A DNA stretch of 64,000 nucleotides, from contig NZ_JAHSPF010000003.1 in NCBI RefSeq assembly GCF_019132875.1, positions 434,001-498,000 on the forward strand, read 5' to 3'. Source of the DNA: Erwinia phyllosphaerae. Lineage in GTDB: Bacteria > Pseudomonadota > Gammaproteobacteria > Enterobacterales > Enterobacteriaceae. Both the position numbers and the translations under genes were made by a program. Of the stretch, positions 50,282-58,978 are shown piece after piece. Numbering within the stretch: position 1 is the stretch's first letter; the number at the start of each line of letters is the position of its first letter. A model generated the notes under the pieces. It ran no database searches and was not told the DNA's origin. It saw only the letters and a list, made by a program, of their open reading frames with translations.

Positions 50282-51211
50282 TCAGGCCAGTCGGTCACTG
50301 TAGAGATGCAGGCGGGGAATAAGCGAAAAAAGCCTGGCCGCTTCCGGCTTAAAACGATGCACAACTTTACCTGCATCGTAATTTAATAATTCCCCCAGCT
50401 TAGGCACGGATAAAGCATCCTGGCAAAGCACCAATAAAGGAGAAGGGCAGGCAAGCTGAGTTTGTTTTTGCTGCTGCTTATTCCATACGCGGGCAATCGG
50501 CTGAACCTTAACGGGCCGCTTAATTTTTAGCTTAGCCGTAGCGGGAAGCGAATTAAGCATGGCTATTTCATCCTGCAATTTTTCACCCCACTGTTCGCGG
50601 GTCCAGGGAGCCATCGCTCGTCCGGCGCGCAGGCTTTTTTTCAGCTTATCGATAATCTCATCACGGCTGACATTTTTAATAATGTGCTTATTTGCCCAGC
50701 CAAAACGTACGGAGTCGGGCGCGTCAAGCAAGGTTACGGAACGGTAAGCATTAAGCGTAATAAGCCCGCGCAAATGGCTGTGAACAAATTCAAAGCGCTC
50801 TTCGCTGGGCACGCCTGATTCAACGGTAATAATCTGCTCCAGCCGTTGCTTAAGCGTATTCACCAGGCTTACCTGCTGCTGGATCGCTTCGGCTTCCTGC
50901 GGCGTGGCTTCCAGGCAGATTGCGCCAGGCAGGCGTACCGCAGCTTTAGTGCTGACGGTTTCTGACTGATGCTGCATATAAAGACGGCCGTAGTGGGCAA
51001 GCGCCATTGCAAGAGCGGGTTTAGCAAGATGCTGCACGACGGCAATTTCAGTTACCGGATCGTGCTCCTGACCTTTTTGAATAAGCGGAAGTTCAAACAC
51101 GCGCGCGGCCAGTAGACGCTGCGCAGCCAGTCGGCTAGTCAGCTCGTTCAGAGCGGCCTGCAGATCTCCGGCGGTACGATGAAGGTTTTCAACGGCTTCG
51201 TAGCGGCTCAT
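50282..51211 (-). CDS. tus: Replication terminator protein Tus
   Basis: A 309-residue Ter-binding contrahelicase. Conserved blocks are STKAAVRLPGAICL, ITLNAYRSVT, RFGWANKHIIKNVSRDE, APWTREQWGEKL and LKIKRPVKVQPIARVWNK, the DNA-binding region shared with E. coli Tus. It blocks DnaB helicase when a fork meets the non-permissive side of a Tus-Ter complex. A Ter site overlaps its own leader, so it is probably autorepressed, as in E. coli. Confidence 0.96.
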   Translation of the reverse strand: MSRYEAVENLHRTAGDLQAALNELTSRLAAQRLLAARVFELPLIQKGQEHDPVTEIAVVQHLAKPALAMALAHYGRLYMQHQSETVSTKAAVRLPGAICLEATPQEAEAIQQQVSLVNTLKQRLEQIITVESGVPSEERFEFVHSHLRGLITLNAYRSVTLLDAPDSVRFGWANKHIIKNVSRDEIIDKLKKSLRAGRAMAPWTREQWGEKLQDEIAMLNSLPATAKLKIKRPVKVQPIARVWNKQQQKQTQLACPSPLLVLCQDALSVPKLGELLNYDAGKVVHRFKPEAARLFSLIPRLHLYSDRLA

Positions 51212-51220
51212 ACATCATCC

Positions 51221-51236
51221 TTAATTACAACATACC
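51221..51236 (-). other. Replication terminator (Ter) site in the tus leader
   Basis: Read leftward, GGTATGTTGTAATTAA matches the Ter consensus AGNATGTTGTAAYKAA except at the first base. The critical G-C(6) pair is kept. It ends 9 bp upstream of the tus start, so Tus binding would block tus expression. Orientation should stop forks arriving from higher coordinates. Confidence 0.85.
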
Positions 51237-51312
51237 TGTAATCGTAGCAGAAGAAAAAGCGCGAGAGAAGTAAGCGGAAATAAACAAAACGAGCGGCAAG
51301 AAGAGAGGGAAA

Positions 51313-51344
51313 TAAAAAACGACCACGCCGAGAGTTCGGCGTGG
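51313..51344 (-). terminator. Terminator of the H-NS-family gene
   Basis: Read leftward, CCACGCCGA-ACTC-TCGGCGTGG then TCGTTTTTT: a perfect 9-bp stem with a good T-run, directly downstream of the gene. Confidence 0.85.
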
Positions 51345-51352
51345 CTGAAGAT

Positions 51353-51754
51353 TTAGATCAGAAAATCTTCCAGTTTTTTACCCTGATCCAGCGCCTGCTT
51401 AATCACCGCTGGCGTACGACCCTGGCCAGTCCAGGATTTCGTTTCGCCGTTTTCATCGGTGTATTGATATTTAGCAGGGCGTGGCGCGCGCTTAGCACGG
51501 GATTTGCCAGAGTTATTTTCAGCAGCGGTCAGCTCGCTTAAATCGATACCGTCGTCCAGCAGCATCTGACGATATTTAGCCAGCTTCTCTTCTTTTTCTT
51601 TGATTTCAGAAGCGATAGCGGCTTCGGCGTCACGGCGTTCGTTAACCACCGCTTCGAGTTTTTCCAGCATCTCTTCCAGTTCAGATAAAGAAACTTCACG
51701 AGCCTGCGCACGAAGAGTTCGAATGTTATTTAATACTTTCAGAGTTTCGCTCAT
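51353..51754 (-). CDS. H-NS-family nucleoid protein
   Basis: The 133-residue protein has an N-terminal coiled-coil oligomerisation region ([35 protein letters not shown]). A basic linker and the DNA-binding motif [15 protein letters not shown] follow. It resembles H-NS and StpA along the full length. In E. coli hns lies near galU-tdk, so this copy beside tus could be a second paralog or a relocated hns. Without the rest of the genome the two cannot be told apart. Confidence 0.85.
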   Translation of the reverse strand: MSETLKVLNNIRTLRAQAREVSLSELEEMLEKLEAVVNERRDAEAAIASEIKEKEEKLAKYRQMLLDDGIDLSELTAAENNSGKSRAKRAPRPAKYQYTDENGETKSWTGQGRTPAVIKQALDQGKKLEDFLI

Positions 51755-52437
51755 AAAGGAATCCGTAGCGTTGAGTTAGTTTAAAAATTATCGGTGTATG
51801 TATCGTAGAACAGTGTACATAGAAATGCAGTAGTGCAAAACAGTAAATCTGAAAAAAATTGTTTATTGAGAGCCATTTTCTTTTTTTTTGCAAAATAATG
51901 CCGGGCACCAGCCTATATATTTCTTATCAATGAGAAAAATCTTAGCTTAATGTGCGACCTTTAAATTGACAAATGCATGCTGCTCTGTCGATGGCGATGA
52001 TAAATTCAGCGAAAGCTATCGGGTTATAACTTATCTTCACTTTTTACGCTGCCGCATTTTTTCAGATGACGAAGCAGACTATTCCATCCATTAACACCTG
52101 ACATGTACAAACTCAATAAAGTTTAAGTAAGAAAATCATTAAGCGTTTCTTTAGCCGTTTGTAGGATTTTTTTTGTCGTTATCCGGGGAACTTATTAATG
52201 GCAGGCGTGCCGGGTAAAGATAACAGTAAGAAGAAGGCGTTACAGATGTCGGTATATAGTTACAACATACTATTAAAACCAGCGTAGCATTGCGGTTAGC
52301 CCGAGCATTATTAAGCCACGAAGGTTGCGGTAATAACCTACTAAAAATGCTTTTTCTTCAGGAGGTTAAAGGACCCGCTTTTGTGAGTGACCTGTTGCTG
52401 TGCCAGAATAGAAGGGCTAATTATCCAGGAGTTAATA
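51755..52437. other. 683-bp AT-rich intergenic region
   Basis: Non-coding and clearly more AT-rich than its surroundings, with A/T tracts around 51840-51900 and 52160. It carries the leftward promoter of the H-NS-family gene, the Ter site at 52257 and the rightward leader of the AbrB-family gene. AT tracts are typical H-NS targets, so autoregulation is plausible. No RNA gene is recognised. Confidence 0.55.
52257..52272 (-). other. Second Ter site
   Basis: Read leftward, AGTATGTTGTAACTA (52271-52257) is identical to the core of E. coli TerB. It has the same orientation as the tus-leader site 1.04 kb away, so both would block forks coming from higher coordinates. Confidence 0.85.
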
Positions 52438-53517
52438 ATGAAAATTGCCGGTTTGCGCTGGACGGGGCTGATTCTGTTTTCTGCGCTGGTTGTTATTGGT
52501 CTTGAACAGTTTCACCTGCCCGCCGCACTGCTGCTGGGCCCGATGCTGGTGGCGATAATGTTTGCCGCTCGTGATAAGCCCCTGGTTATTCCTCGCCCTT
52601 TATTTTACCTGGCGCAGGGCGTAGTAGGGTGCATGATTGCCCGCTCTATGCCGCCCACGGTATTTTCTGAAATAGCCAGCAATGGACTACTTTTTGCCGC
52701 AACTATTTGCTCAGTGATTATTGCCAGTACGCTCTCTGGCTGGCTGCTTACTCGCTGGCAGGTATTACCCGGCTCTACCGCTATTTGGGGATCGTCGCCC
52801 GGTGCGGCCACGGCAATGACGCTGATGGCCGAAAGTTATGGTGCTGATGTCAGGCTGGTCGCCTTTATGCAATATATGCGCGTGGTTATCGTCGCCGTGC
52901 TGGCCACGCTGGTGGCGCGCATCTGGACGCCAGTCACCTCTGCTGCGCCTTCCAGTTTTGCTATTATGCAGCCGGTTGACTGGCCCTCTTTCGCGTTCAC
53001 GCTGGCCCTTATTCTTTGCTGTGTTGGAATAAGCCGGCTACTGCGTCTGCCTGCTGGCGCGCTATTATTAACGCTGGCTGGCGGACTTATTGCGCAAAAT
53101 ATGCATTGGCTGAAGCTGGAATTGCCGCAGGCATTGTTAATGGTCGCCTATGCCATTATCGGCTGGAGTATTGGGCTGCGTTTTAATCGCGCTATCCTGG
53201 CTTATGCGGCTAAAGCGTTACCCCGGCTTCTGCTGTCCATATTTAGTCTGGTAGCCGTTTGCTGCGGTCTGGCTTTTTTACTGGTGCGCTTTGCCGGTGT
53301 CGATCCACTAACGGCTTATCTGGCAACCAGCCCAGGTGGTGCCGACTCCGTGGCCATTATCGCCGCCTCAAGCCATGTCGATCTCTCATTTGTGATGTCA
53401 ATGCAAACCGGGCGCTTTATCGTGGTGTTATTAACCGGACCGCTATTGGCAAAGTGGGTGGCTAAACGGGTGCATAATACAGCGGAGCAAAAAGAAGAGG
53501 GGAAAAAGCCGGATTAA
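52438..53517 (+). CDS. AbrB-family membrane protein (PF05145)
   Basis: A 359-residue polytopic protein made of two similar halves, typical of the AbrB/YqhA-type 'ammonia monooxygenase' family, which contains no such enzyme. Visible repeats are WGSSPGAATAMTLMAESYGADV in half one and ATSPGGADSVAIIAASSHVDLS in half two. E. coli AbrB is a putative regulator of aidB; the transport substrate is unknown. ATG 52438 has CCAGGAG 6-7 nt upstream. It ends at a terminator shared with betT. Confidence 0.85.
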   Translation: MKIAGLRWTGLILFSALVVIGLEQFHLPAALLLGPMLVAIMFAARDKPLVIPRPLFYLAQGVVGCMIARSMPPTVFSEIASNGLLFAATICSVIIASTLSGWLLTRWQVLPGSTAIWGSSPGAATAMTLMAESYGADVRLVAFMQYMRVVIVAVLATLVARIWTPVTSAAPSSFAIMQPVDWPSFAFTLALILCCVGISRLLRLPAGALLLTLAGGLIAQNMHWLKLELPQALLMVAYAIIGWSIGLRFNRAILAYAAKALPRLLLSIFSLVAVCCGLAFLLVRFAGVDPLTAYLATSPGGADSVAIIAASSHVDLSFVMSMQTGRFIVVLLTGPLLAKWVAKRVHNTAEQKEEGKKPD

Positions 53518-53527
53518 TATCCGGCTT
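53503..53527. terminator. Bidirectional terminator between the AbrB-family gene and betT
   Basis: AAGCCGGAT-TAAT-ATCCGGCTT, a 9-bp stem. Read leftward it is followed by TTTCC, extending its last TT into a run, so it ends betT best. Confidence 0.75.
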
Positions 53528-53534
53528 CGAGGGT

Positions 53535-55574
53535 TCAGACTTCCGGGAATGGCATCGTACTGCCCGGCGCTTCGCGATGGATATGCAGGAATGTTAAATG
53601 ACGTTCGTACTGGTCAAGAATGTCATTAATGATCTGCTCTTTGGTGTAATCCATCAAATCGTTCCCCTGGGTGCCTTCCAGCAGGAAAGTCTCCAGACGG
53701 AAATAGTCTGACTTGCCGCTGCGGGCGCGATAGGTAAATGCGGGAACGGAATAACGCTGCGGCCAGATCTGATAAAGGAAGCTCTGCTCATCACCCAGGT
53801 TAACCACCATTTCAAGATGGTTCAGACGCTCATCTTCCAGCGGCGGCCGTTCGCTAACCTGTACTTTCGCGCCACGGCGTTCCAGCTCAAGGGCCACTTC
53901 TTCCATTGCCGGTCGGCAAACGTTATCCAGCATCTTTTTAGTGTGCGTGCTGCCCGGATAATTCATTACGCGCGAAATACGCTGTTTCCAGTTCAGGCGA
54001 TCTTCGCGGGAAACCGGGGCGGGCGGCGTGCTGACAATAGTACTGGCTCGACGGTGATCTTCAACGCGCAGCGACTTATAAAGGCCTGCCATCACGAAGA
54101 AAATCACGAAGCTAAAGGGCAGGCCCATAATTACCGTGGTTTTTTGCAGCGCCGTGACGCCATTGACCATCAACATACCCAGGGTCAGCAGGCCAATGGC
54201 CAACGACCAGAAGATACGCAGCCAGTTAGGCGCATCGTTATTGATGTCGCTCAGCTTTGAAGTAAAGTTGCCCAGCACCAGCGAACCGGAATCCGCCGAG
54301 GTCACATAGAACAACAGGCCGGTAATGGTGGCTACCGAAGCGCTAAAGGTAAAGGCCGGGTACTGCGCCAGCAGGCTATAGAAGCCGCGTTCCGGATGCG
54401 CCAGCGTTTCCTGGGCGAGCGCGGTATTGCCGTGAATGATTTCATACAGCGCGCTGTTACCAAAGATCGACAGCCACAGCAGCGTAAAGATAAACGGAAT
54501 TGTCAGCGTTCCTACGACAAACTGGCGAATGGTACGGCCACGTGAGATACGTGCCAGGAACAGTCCAACAAACGGTGACCAGGCAACCCACCAGGCCCAG
54601 AAGAACAGCGTCCAGTTGTTCATCCATTCGGTCGGACGATCGAAAGCGAAGCTGTTCAGCGTCATGCCCATAAAGCGATTGATGTAGTCGCCGACGTTAA
54701 GCACCAGCGCGTTAAGCAGGAAGCTGGTATTACCCATAAACAGAACGAACAGAATCAGGCCCAGCGCCAGCAGGACGTTTAGCTCTGACAGAATACGGAT
54801 GCCTTTATTGACGCCTGAGGTCACCGAAATTGTGGCCATAATCACCGAAAGCGCAATCAGCGCAGCCTGCGCCGTTAAGCCTTCCGGCACGTGGAACAGG
54901 ACTTTTAGCCCATAGTTAAGCTGCACCACGCCAATACCGAGCGTGGTGGCGATACCAAAAATCGTTCCGACAACGGCAGCGATATCCACGGAATGGCCAA
55001 TTGCGCCATTAATACGTTTGCCAAAGATAGGATAGAGCGCGGAGCGAATAGTCAGCGGCAGGCCGTAACGATAGCTGAAGTAGCCAAGCGCGATACCCAT
55101 CAGGGCGTACATGGCCCAGCCGGTCAGCCCGTAGTGGAACAGCGTCCAGACCATTGCCTGACGCGCGGCTTCCATGGTCTGCCCGTGGCCTTCTGGCGGC
55201 ATCATATACTGCGTGACGGGTTCAGCAACCGAGAAAAACATCAGGTCGATACCGATACCGGCCGCAAACAACATGGCGGCCCAGCTCATCAGGCTGAATT
55301 CAGGTTTAGATTGTTCCGGCCCCAGTTTGATTGAGCCAAAGCGCGAGGCGGCAATCAGCACCACAAAGACGATATACACGGTTGCGGCCAGCAGGTAATA
55401 CCAGCCGAAGGTGTTAGAAACCCATTCAAGCGTATTGTTTATCCAGCGATCGGACAGGTCGGTGAAAAAGATCGTGGTGACAGTAAAAACCAGGATCAGG
55501 GCGGCAGAGGTATAAAAGACCACCGGATTAATGGTGTCTTTTTGCGGCTTTGCTGGTATTTCAGTGGTCGGCAT
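53535..55574 (-). CDS. betT: BCCT-family choline transporter BetT
   Basis: The 679-residue permease has twelve spans and a long cytoplasmic C-terminal domain of about 170 residues, characteristic of BetT and osmosensory BCCT carriers. The tryptophan-rich TM8 signature is FFWAWWVAWSPFVGLFLARISRGRT; ligand-cage segments include FAAGIGIDLMFFSVAEP. It imports choline with protons for glycine-betaine synthesis. In E. coli betT diverges from betIBA; here the divergent neighbour is msrA. A possible BetI-like operator lies upstream. Confidence 0.94.
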   Translation of the reverse strand: MPTTEIPAKPQKDTINPVVFYTSAALILVFTVTTIFFTDLSDRWINNTLEWVSNTFGWYYLLAATVYIVFVVLIAASRFGSIKLGPEQSKPEFSLMSWAAMLFAAGIGIDLMFFSVAEPVTQYMMPPEGHGQTMEAARQAMVWTLFHYGLTGWAMYALMGIALGYFSYRYGLPLTIRSALYPIFGKRINGAIGHSVDIAAVVGTIFGIATTLGIGVVQLNYGLKVLFHVPEGLTAQAALIALSVIMATISVTSGVNKGIRILSELNVLLALGLILFVLFMGNTSFLLNALVLNVGDYINRFMGMTLNSFAFDRPTEWMNNWTLFFWAWWVAWSPFVGLFLARISRGRTIRQFVVGTLTIPFIFTLLWLSIFGNSALYEIIHGNTALAQETLAHPERGFYSLLAQYPAFTFSASVATITGLLFYVTSADSGSLVLGNFTSKLSDINNDAPNWLRIFWSLAIGLLTLGMLMVNGVTALQKTTVIMGLPFSFVIFFVMAGLYKSLRVEDHRRASTIVSTPPAPVSREDRLNWKQRISRVMNYPGSTHTKKMLDNVCRPAMEEVALELERRGAKVQVSERPPLEDERLNHLEMVVNLGDEQSFLYQIWPQRYSVPAFTYRARSGKSDYFRLETFLLEGTQGNDLMDYTKEQIINDILDQYERHLTFLHIHREAPGSTMPFPEV

Positions 55575-55964
55575 AGATTCTCCGAAAAATAGCTCAGAAA
55601 TAAACCCGATTTTCGCAAAGCGTGCCTTAGCGCATACTGGGAAACGTCCGCCGCATATCCGCTAACTACACTGGGGAAAAGACCGGGAGTCATTTATCAT
55701 ACTGATTTTACAGTTTTAAAAAGTGATGTTCTCGCCTCCGTAGCGTTTGTGTTAAAAAATGAGCTTAGCATCATAGTTTTTATTGATTGAGCATTCAATT
55801 AAAAATAATTGTAGCATCGGTGTTGCGGAATTAAGTCTTACAGTTTCTGTGGTTTATTTATTTGCGCATGAAAAGTTAATTGGGAGAGCGGCAAGCGCGT
55901 AGCATTAATGAAAAACTTATGCTGCAATGATTACCGGATCTCGCATCGAGAATGAGGAATAATG
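55575..55964. other. 390-bp divergent betT/msrA intergenic region
   Basis: AT-rich, especially 55700-55880, with no credible gene. It holds the betT promoter region leftward and the msrA promoter rightward, and one dyad described separately. Confidence 0.5.
55782..55800. promoter_or_regulatory. Possible BetI operator upstream of betT
   Basis: ATTGATTGAGCATTCAATT is an imperfect dyad resembling the TTGA...TCAA architecture of BetI (TetR family) sites. The assignment rests on family knowledge and the betT context only. Confidence 0.35.
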
Positions 55965-56492
55965 ATGACCGAATATGCAATTATCGCCGGCGGCTGCTTT
56001 TGGTGCACCGAAGCGGTTTTTAAACAGATTAATGGTGTGGAGTCCGTGGAAAGCGGGTATATCGGCGGCCATGTTGCCCATCCAACCTATAAGCAGGTTT
56101 GCACGGGTGAAACCGGCCATGCGGAAGCGATTCGCCTGGGTTTCGATCCGGAAAAAATCAGCTATGGCGAACTGCTGGACATCAGCTTTGCCACGCACGA
56201 TCCGACGCAGTTGAACCGTCAGGGCAACGATATTGGGACGCAGTACCGTTCGGCAATTTTCCCGCTGAACGAAGCGCAGGCGGTAGAAGCGAAAGCGGCA
56301 ATCGCACGCGCTCAGGCAGAGCTGAACGAGCCGGTGGTAACGACAATTGAAGGTGCCAGCGAATGGTATCCGGCGGAAGATTATCACCAGAACTACTGGG
56401 AAGGCGAAGGGCAGGAGAACCGTTACTGCATGGCGGTTATTCCACCGAAACTGCAAAAGCTGCGTAAGCGCTACGCCAGCCAGACTAAATAA
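55965..56492 (+). CDS. msrA: Peptide methionine (S)-S-oxide reductase MsrA
   Basis: The 175-residue reductase has the active-site motif GGCFWCTEA (Cys11). Substrate-side residues lie in [22 protein letters not shown], and YHQNYW is near the C-terminus. It repairs methionine sulfoxide using thioredoxin. It is shorter than E. coli MsrA (about 212 residues), so it may be a second paralog of the short type. ATG 55965 is preferred over 55962 because GAGGA is 6 nt upstream. A strong terminator follows. Confidence 0.92.
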   Translation: MTEYAIIAGGCFWCTEAVFKQINGVESVESGYIGGHVAHPTYKQVCTGETGHAEAIRLGFDPEKISYGELLDISFATHDPTQLNRQGNDIGTQYRSAIFPLNEAQAVEAKAAIARAQAELNEPVVTTIEGASEWYPAEDYHQNYWEGEGQENRYCMAVIPPKLQKLRKRYASQTK

Positions 56493-56505
56493 GTAGGGTT
56501 TTAAA

Positions 56506-56531
56506 AGCGGGCCTGGAGCCCGCTTTTTTTT
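56506..56531 (+). terminator. Intrinsic terminator of msrA
   Basis: AGCGGGC-CTGGA-GCCCGCT followed by seven T: a canonical rho-independent terminator 13 nt after the stop. Confidence 0.92.
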
Positions 56532-56615
56532 ATCCGCTGTCGATTGCAACTTTGGCTTTAAAGGCGCTGTCGTAGCAATGTAAGGCAGTGAGGCTTCTGC
56601 GTCGCCGTCCCACTT

Positions 56616-57857
56616 TTACAGCTTTTTACTACGTAACCGCCATCCAGCTATCAGCGCCAGTGCCAGCAGCATCACGATAAAGGCGGTGATGCCGTGCCAG
56701 CCGAAGCTATGCCAGAAAAAGCCGCCCAGCGTCCCTGCCAGACTCGATCCCAGATAGTAGCTAAATAAATAGAGCGAAGAAGCCTGGCCCTTGGCGCGTC
56801 TGGCGCGTGGGCCAATCCATCCGCTGGCGACCGCGTGCGCGGCAAAAAAACCGGCGGTAAACAGCATCATTCCGGGAAAAATCAGCCATAGCGAGCTGAA
56901 CAGCGTAATGACTACGCCCACTATCATTATCGCCGTAGAAAATAGCAGCACGGCGGAGCGGCCATATTTTGCCGTCATCGCCCCTGCCTTGGGCGAACTC
57001 CACGACCCGGTCAGATAGACCACAGAAAGTAGTCCTACCACAGCCTGGCTGAGCGACCACGGCGGCGAAAGCAGGCGATAGCCAATATAGTTAAACAGGG
57101 TGACAAAAGCGCCCATCAGCAGAAAACCTTCGGCAAACAGCAACGGCAGGCCGCTGTCGCGCCAGTGCAGGCGAAAGTTAATCGCCAGGCTACGCGGCTT
57201 TAATGAGGCGGGGCGAAAGTTGCGGGAAGGGGGCAATATTTTCCAGAACATCAGCGCCGATGCCAGGGCAAAACAGCCGATAGCCGTTACCGCAATGCGC
57301 CAGCTGGTATAGTCAGTGATCACGCCGCTCAGTAGACGACCGCTCATACCGCCGATAGAGTTACCGCTGATATAGAGGCCCATCGAAAACGCGGTCACGC
57401 TGGGATGAATCTCCTCGCTCAGATAGGTCATGCCTACGGCGGCTACGCCGCTTAGCGACAGGCCAATTAATGCCCGCATCAGCAGAATACCGTGCCAGCT
57501 GGTCATCGTAGCGGAAAGTAGCGTGAATAAAGATGCCAGCATCAGCGCCGTCACCATCACTCTTTTGCGGCCAATCGCATCTGAAAGCGGCCCTGTCCCC
57601 AGTAGCCCCAGGGCCAGCATGCCGGTGGCGACGGAAAGCGAAAGGCTACTGGTCGCGGGTGAAACGCCAAACTCCTGCGACAACACCGGTAAAACAGGCT
57701 GCACACAGTAAAGCAGCGCGAAAGTCGCCAGGCCCGCAGAAAAAAGAGCCAGCGTAACGCGCATAAACTGTGGCGTGCCGCGTTTGATATGGCTGCTGCC
57801 AGACTGAGGGGTTTCAAGACTTTTATCCGGTACGGCAACCCGCGAAGAGGTATTCAC
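56616..57857 (-). CDS. ynfM: MFS transporter YnfM
   Basis: The 413-residue permease is of the AraJ/CmlA-like drug:H+ antiporter type, with a 30-residue hydrophilic N-terminus. It has LSDAIGRKRVMV between TM2 and TM3 and FYSYYLGSS-like LFSYYLGSSLAGTLGG. It matches E. coli YnfM, whose substrate is not established. It diverges from the LysR gene ynfL across 98 bp, the usual layout of a LysR regulator with its target. Confidence 0.9.
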   Translation of the reverse strand: MNTSSRVAVPDKSLETPQSGSSHIKRGTPQFMRVTLALFSAGLATFALLYCVQPVLPVLSQEFGVSPATSSLSLSVATGMLALGLLGTGPLSDAIGRKRVMVTALMLASLFTLLSATMTSWHGILLMRALIGLSLSGVAAVGMTYLSEEIHPSVTAFSMGLYISGNSIGGMSGRLLSGVITDYTSWRIAVTAIGCFALASALMFWKILPPSRNFRPASLKPRSLAINFRLHWRDSGLPLLFAEGFLLMGAFVTLFNYIGYRLLSPPWSLSQAVVGLLSVVYLTGSWSSPKAGAMTAKYGRSAVLLFSTAIMIVGVVITLFSSLWLIFPGMMLFTAGFFAAHAVASGWIGPRARRAKGQASSLYLFSYYLGSSLAGTLGGFFWHSFGWHGITAFIVMLLALALIAGWRLRSKKL

Positions 57858-57955
57858 TGCTTATCCTTTCGGCTATGAAAAACATGTTGTTAACTTTATG
57901 TAAACAAGAGTATGTTGTCTAATCTATTAATAATCTTGAATGATACTTTTAAGAT

Positions 57956-58855
57956 ATGAATATCGAGCTTCGCCATTTGCGCTATTTTATTGCCGTAGCG
58001 GAAGAGCTGCACTTTGGGCGGGCAGCGCAGCGGCTGGCCATTTCTCAGCCACCGCTTAGCCAGCAAATTCAAAGTCTTGAGCAACAAATTGGCGCACGGC
58101 TTTTCGCCCGGACTAACCGTAGCGTGCAGTTAACGCCTGCGGGTAAGCAGTTTCTACAGGATGCGCGGCAGATTATGCAGGACGTGGCAGCGGCAGCAGC
58201 CAGAGCGGCAAGGCTTCATCGGGGAGAAGAGGGTGCGCTAAGAATTGGCTTTACCTCGTCAGCGCCTTTTATTACCACGGTATCCGATGCGCTTTTTACC
58301 TTTCGGCAACGCTATCCTGACGTACATATTCAGATGCAGGAAATAAATACCCGCCAGCAGTTGGCTCCTTTAAATGAAGGACGGCTGGATCTTGGCGTGA
58401 TGCGCAATACACCTCTCCCGGAAACGTTAAGCCACCAGCTTATGCTGCGTGAACCGCTTTATGCCGTTGTTCATCATGCGCATCGTCTTGCGCAGCGCGG
58501 CACCATCTCCGTTAGCGAACTGGCGTCGGAACCTTTCGTCTTTTTTGACCCGCAGGTGGGGACCGCGCTGTACAGCGAAATTCTGGCGCTGCTGGAGCGC
58601 TATGCCGTGCGGCCTGATATTGCCCAGGAAGTGGGCGAGGCGATGACTATTCTGGGGCTGGTGGCGACCGGCCTGGGCGTCTCCATTTTGCCTGCCTCCT
58701 TTCGGCGAGCGCGTCTGGAACAGCTTAGCTGGCTGGCGCTGGAGGAGGAGGATGCCTGGTCCGAGGTCTGGCTGGTCTGGAAAAAGGGCGGCGAGCTGAG
58801 CGCACTGACCCAACACATGCTGGCATTGATGCTCAGAACCAACTCTGAAAAATAA
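57956..58855 (+). CDS. ynfL: LysR-family regulator YnfL
   Basis: The 299-residue regulator has an N-terminal winged HTH (ELRHLRYFIAVAEELHFGRAAQRLAISQPPLSQQI) and a LysR effector domain from about residue 90. It is homologous to E. coli YnfL and divergent from ynfM. The shared 98-bp region contains repeated ATGTTGT elements (57883, 57912) that could be its binding half-sites. The inducer is unknown. Confidence 0.9.
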   Translation: MNIELRHLRYFIAVAEELHFGRAAQRLAISQPPLSQQIQSLEQQIGARLFARTNRSVQLTPAGKQFLQDARQIMQDVAAAAARAARLHRGEEGALRIGFTSSAPFITTVSDALFTFRQRYPDVHIQMQEINTRQQLAPLNEGRLDLGVMRNTPLPETLSHQLMLREPLYAVVHHAHRLAQRGTISVSELASEPFVFFDPQVGTALYSEILALLERYAVRPDIAQEVGEAMTILGLVATGLGVSILPASFRRARLEQLSWLALEEEDAWSEVWLVWKKGGELSALTQHMLALMLRTNSEK

Positions 58856-58978
58856 GCAAGAAAATATAGATTGTTATGTGCAGTTAATCACACTAAAAAT
58901 CAAAGCGTTGACGCATCAGCGGAACTGTTTCACCATGGTTAAAGATTTATTTTGCAGCGTGAAAATAAAGGTACAAAG

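Noticed and set aside
57909-57924. AGTATGTTGT in the ynfM-ynfL gap as a third Ter site
   Set aside because: It matches the first ten Ter positions but lacks the essential AAYKAA half. A similar ATGTTGT element nearby makes LysR half-sites more likely.
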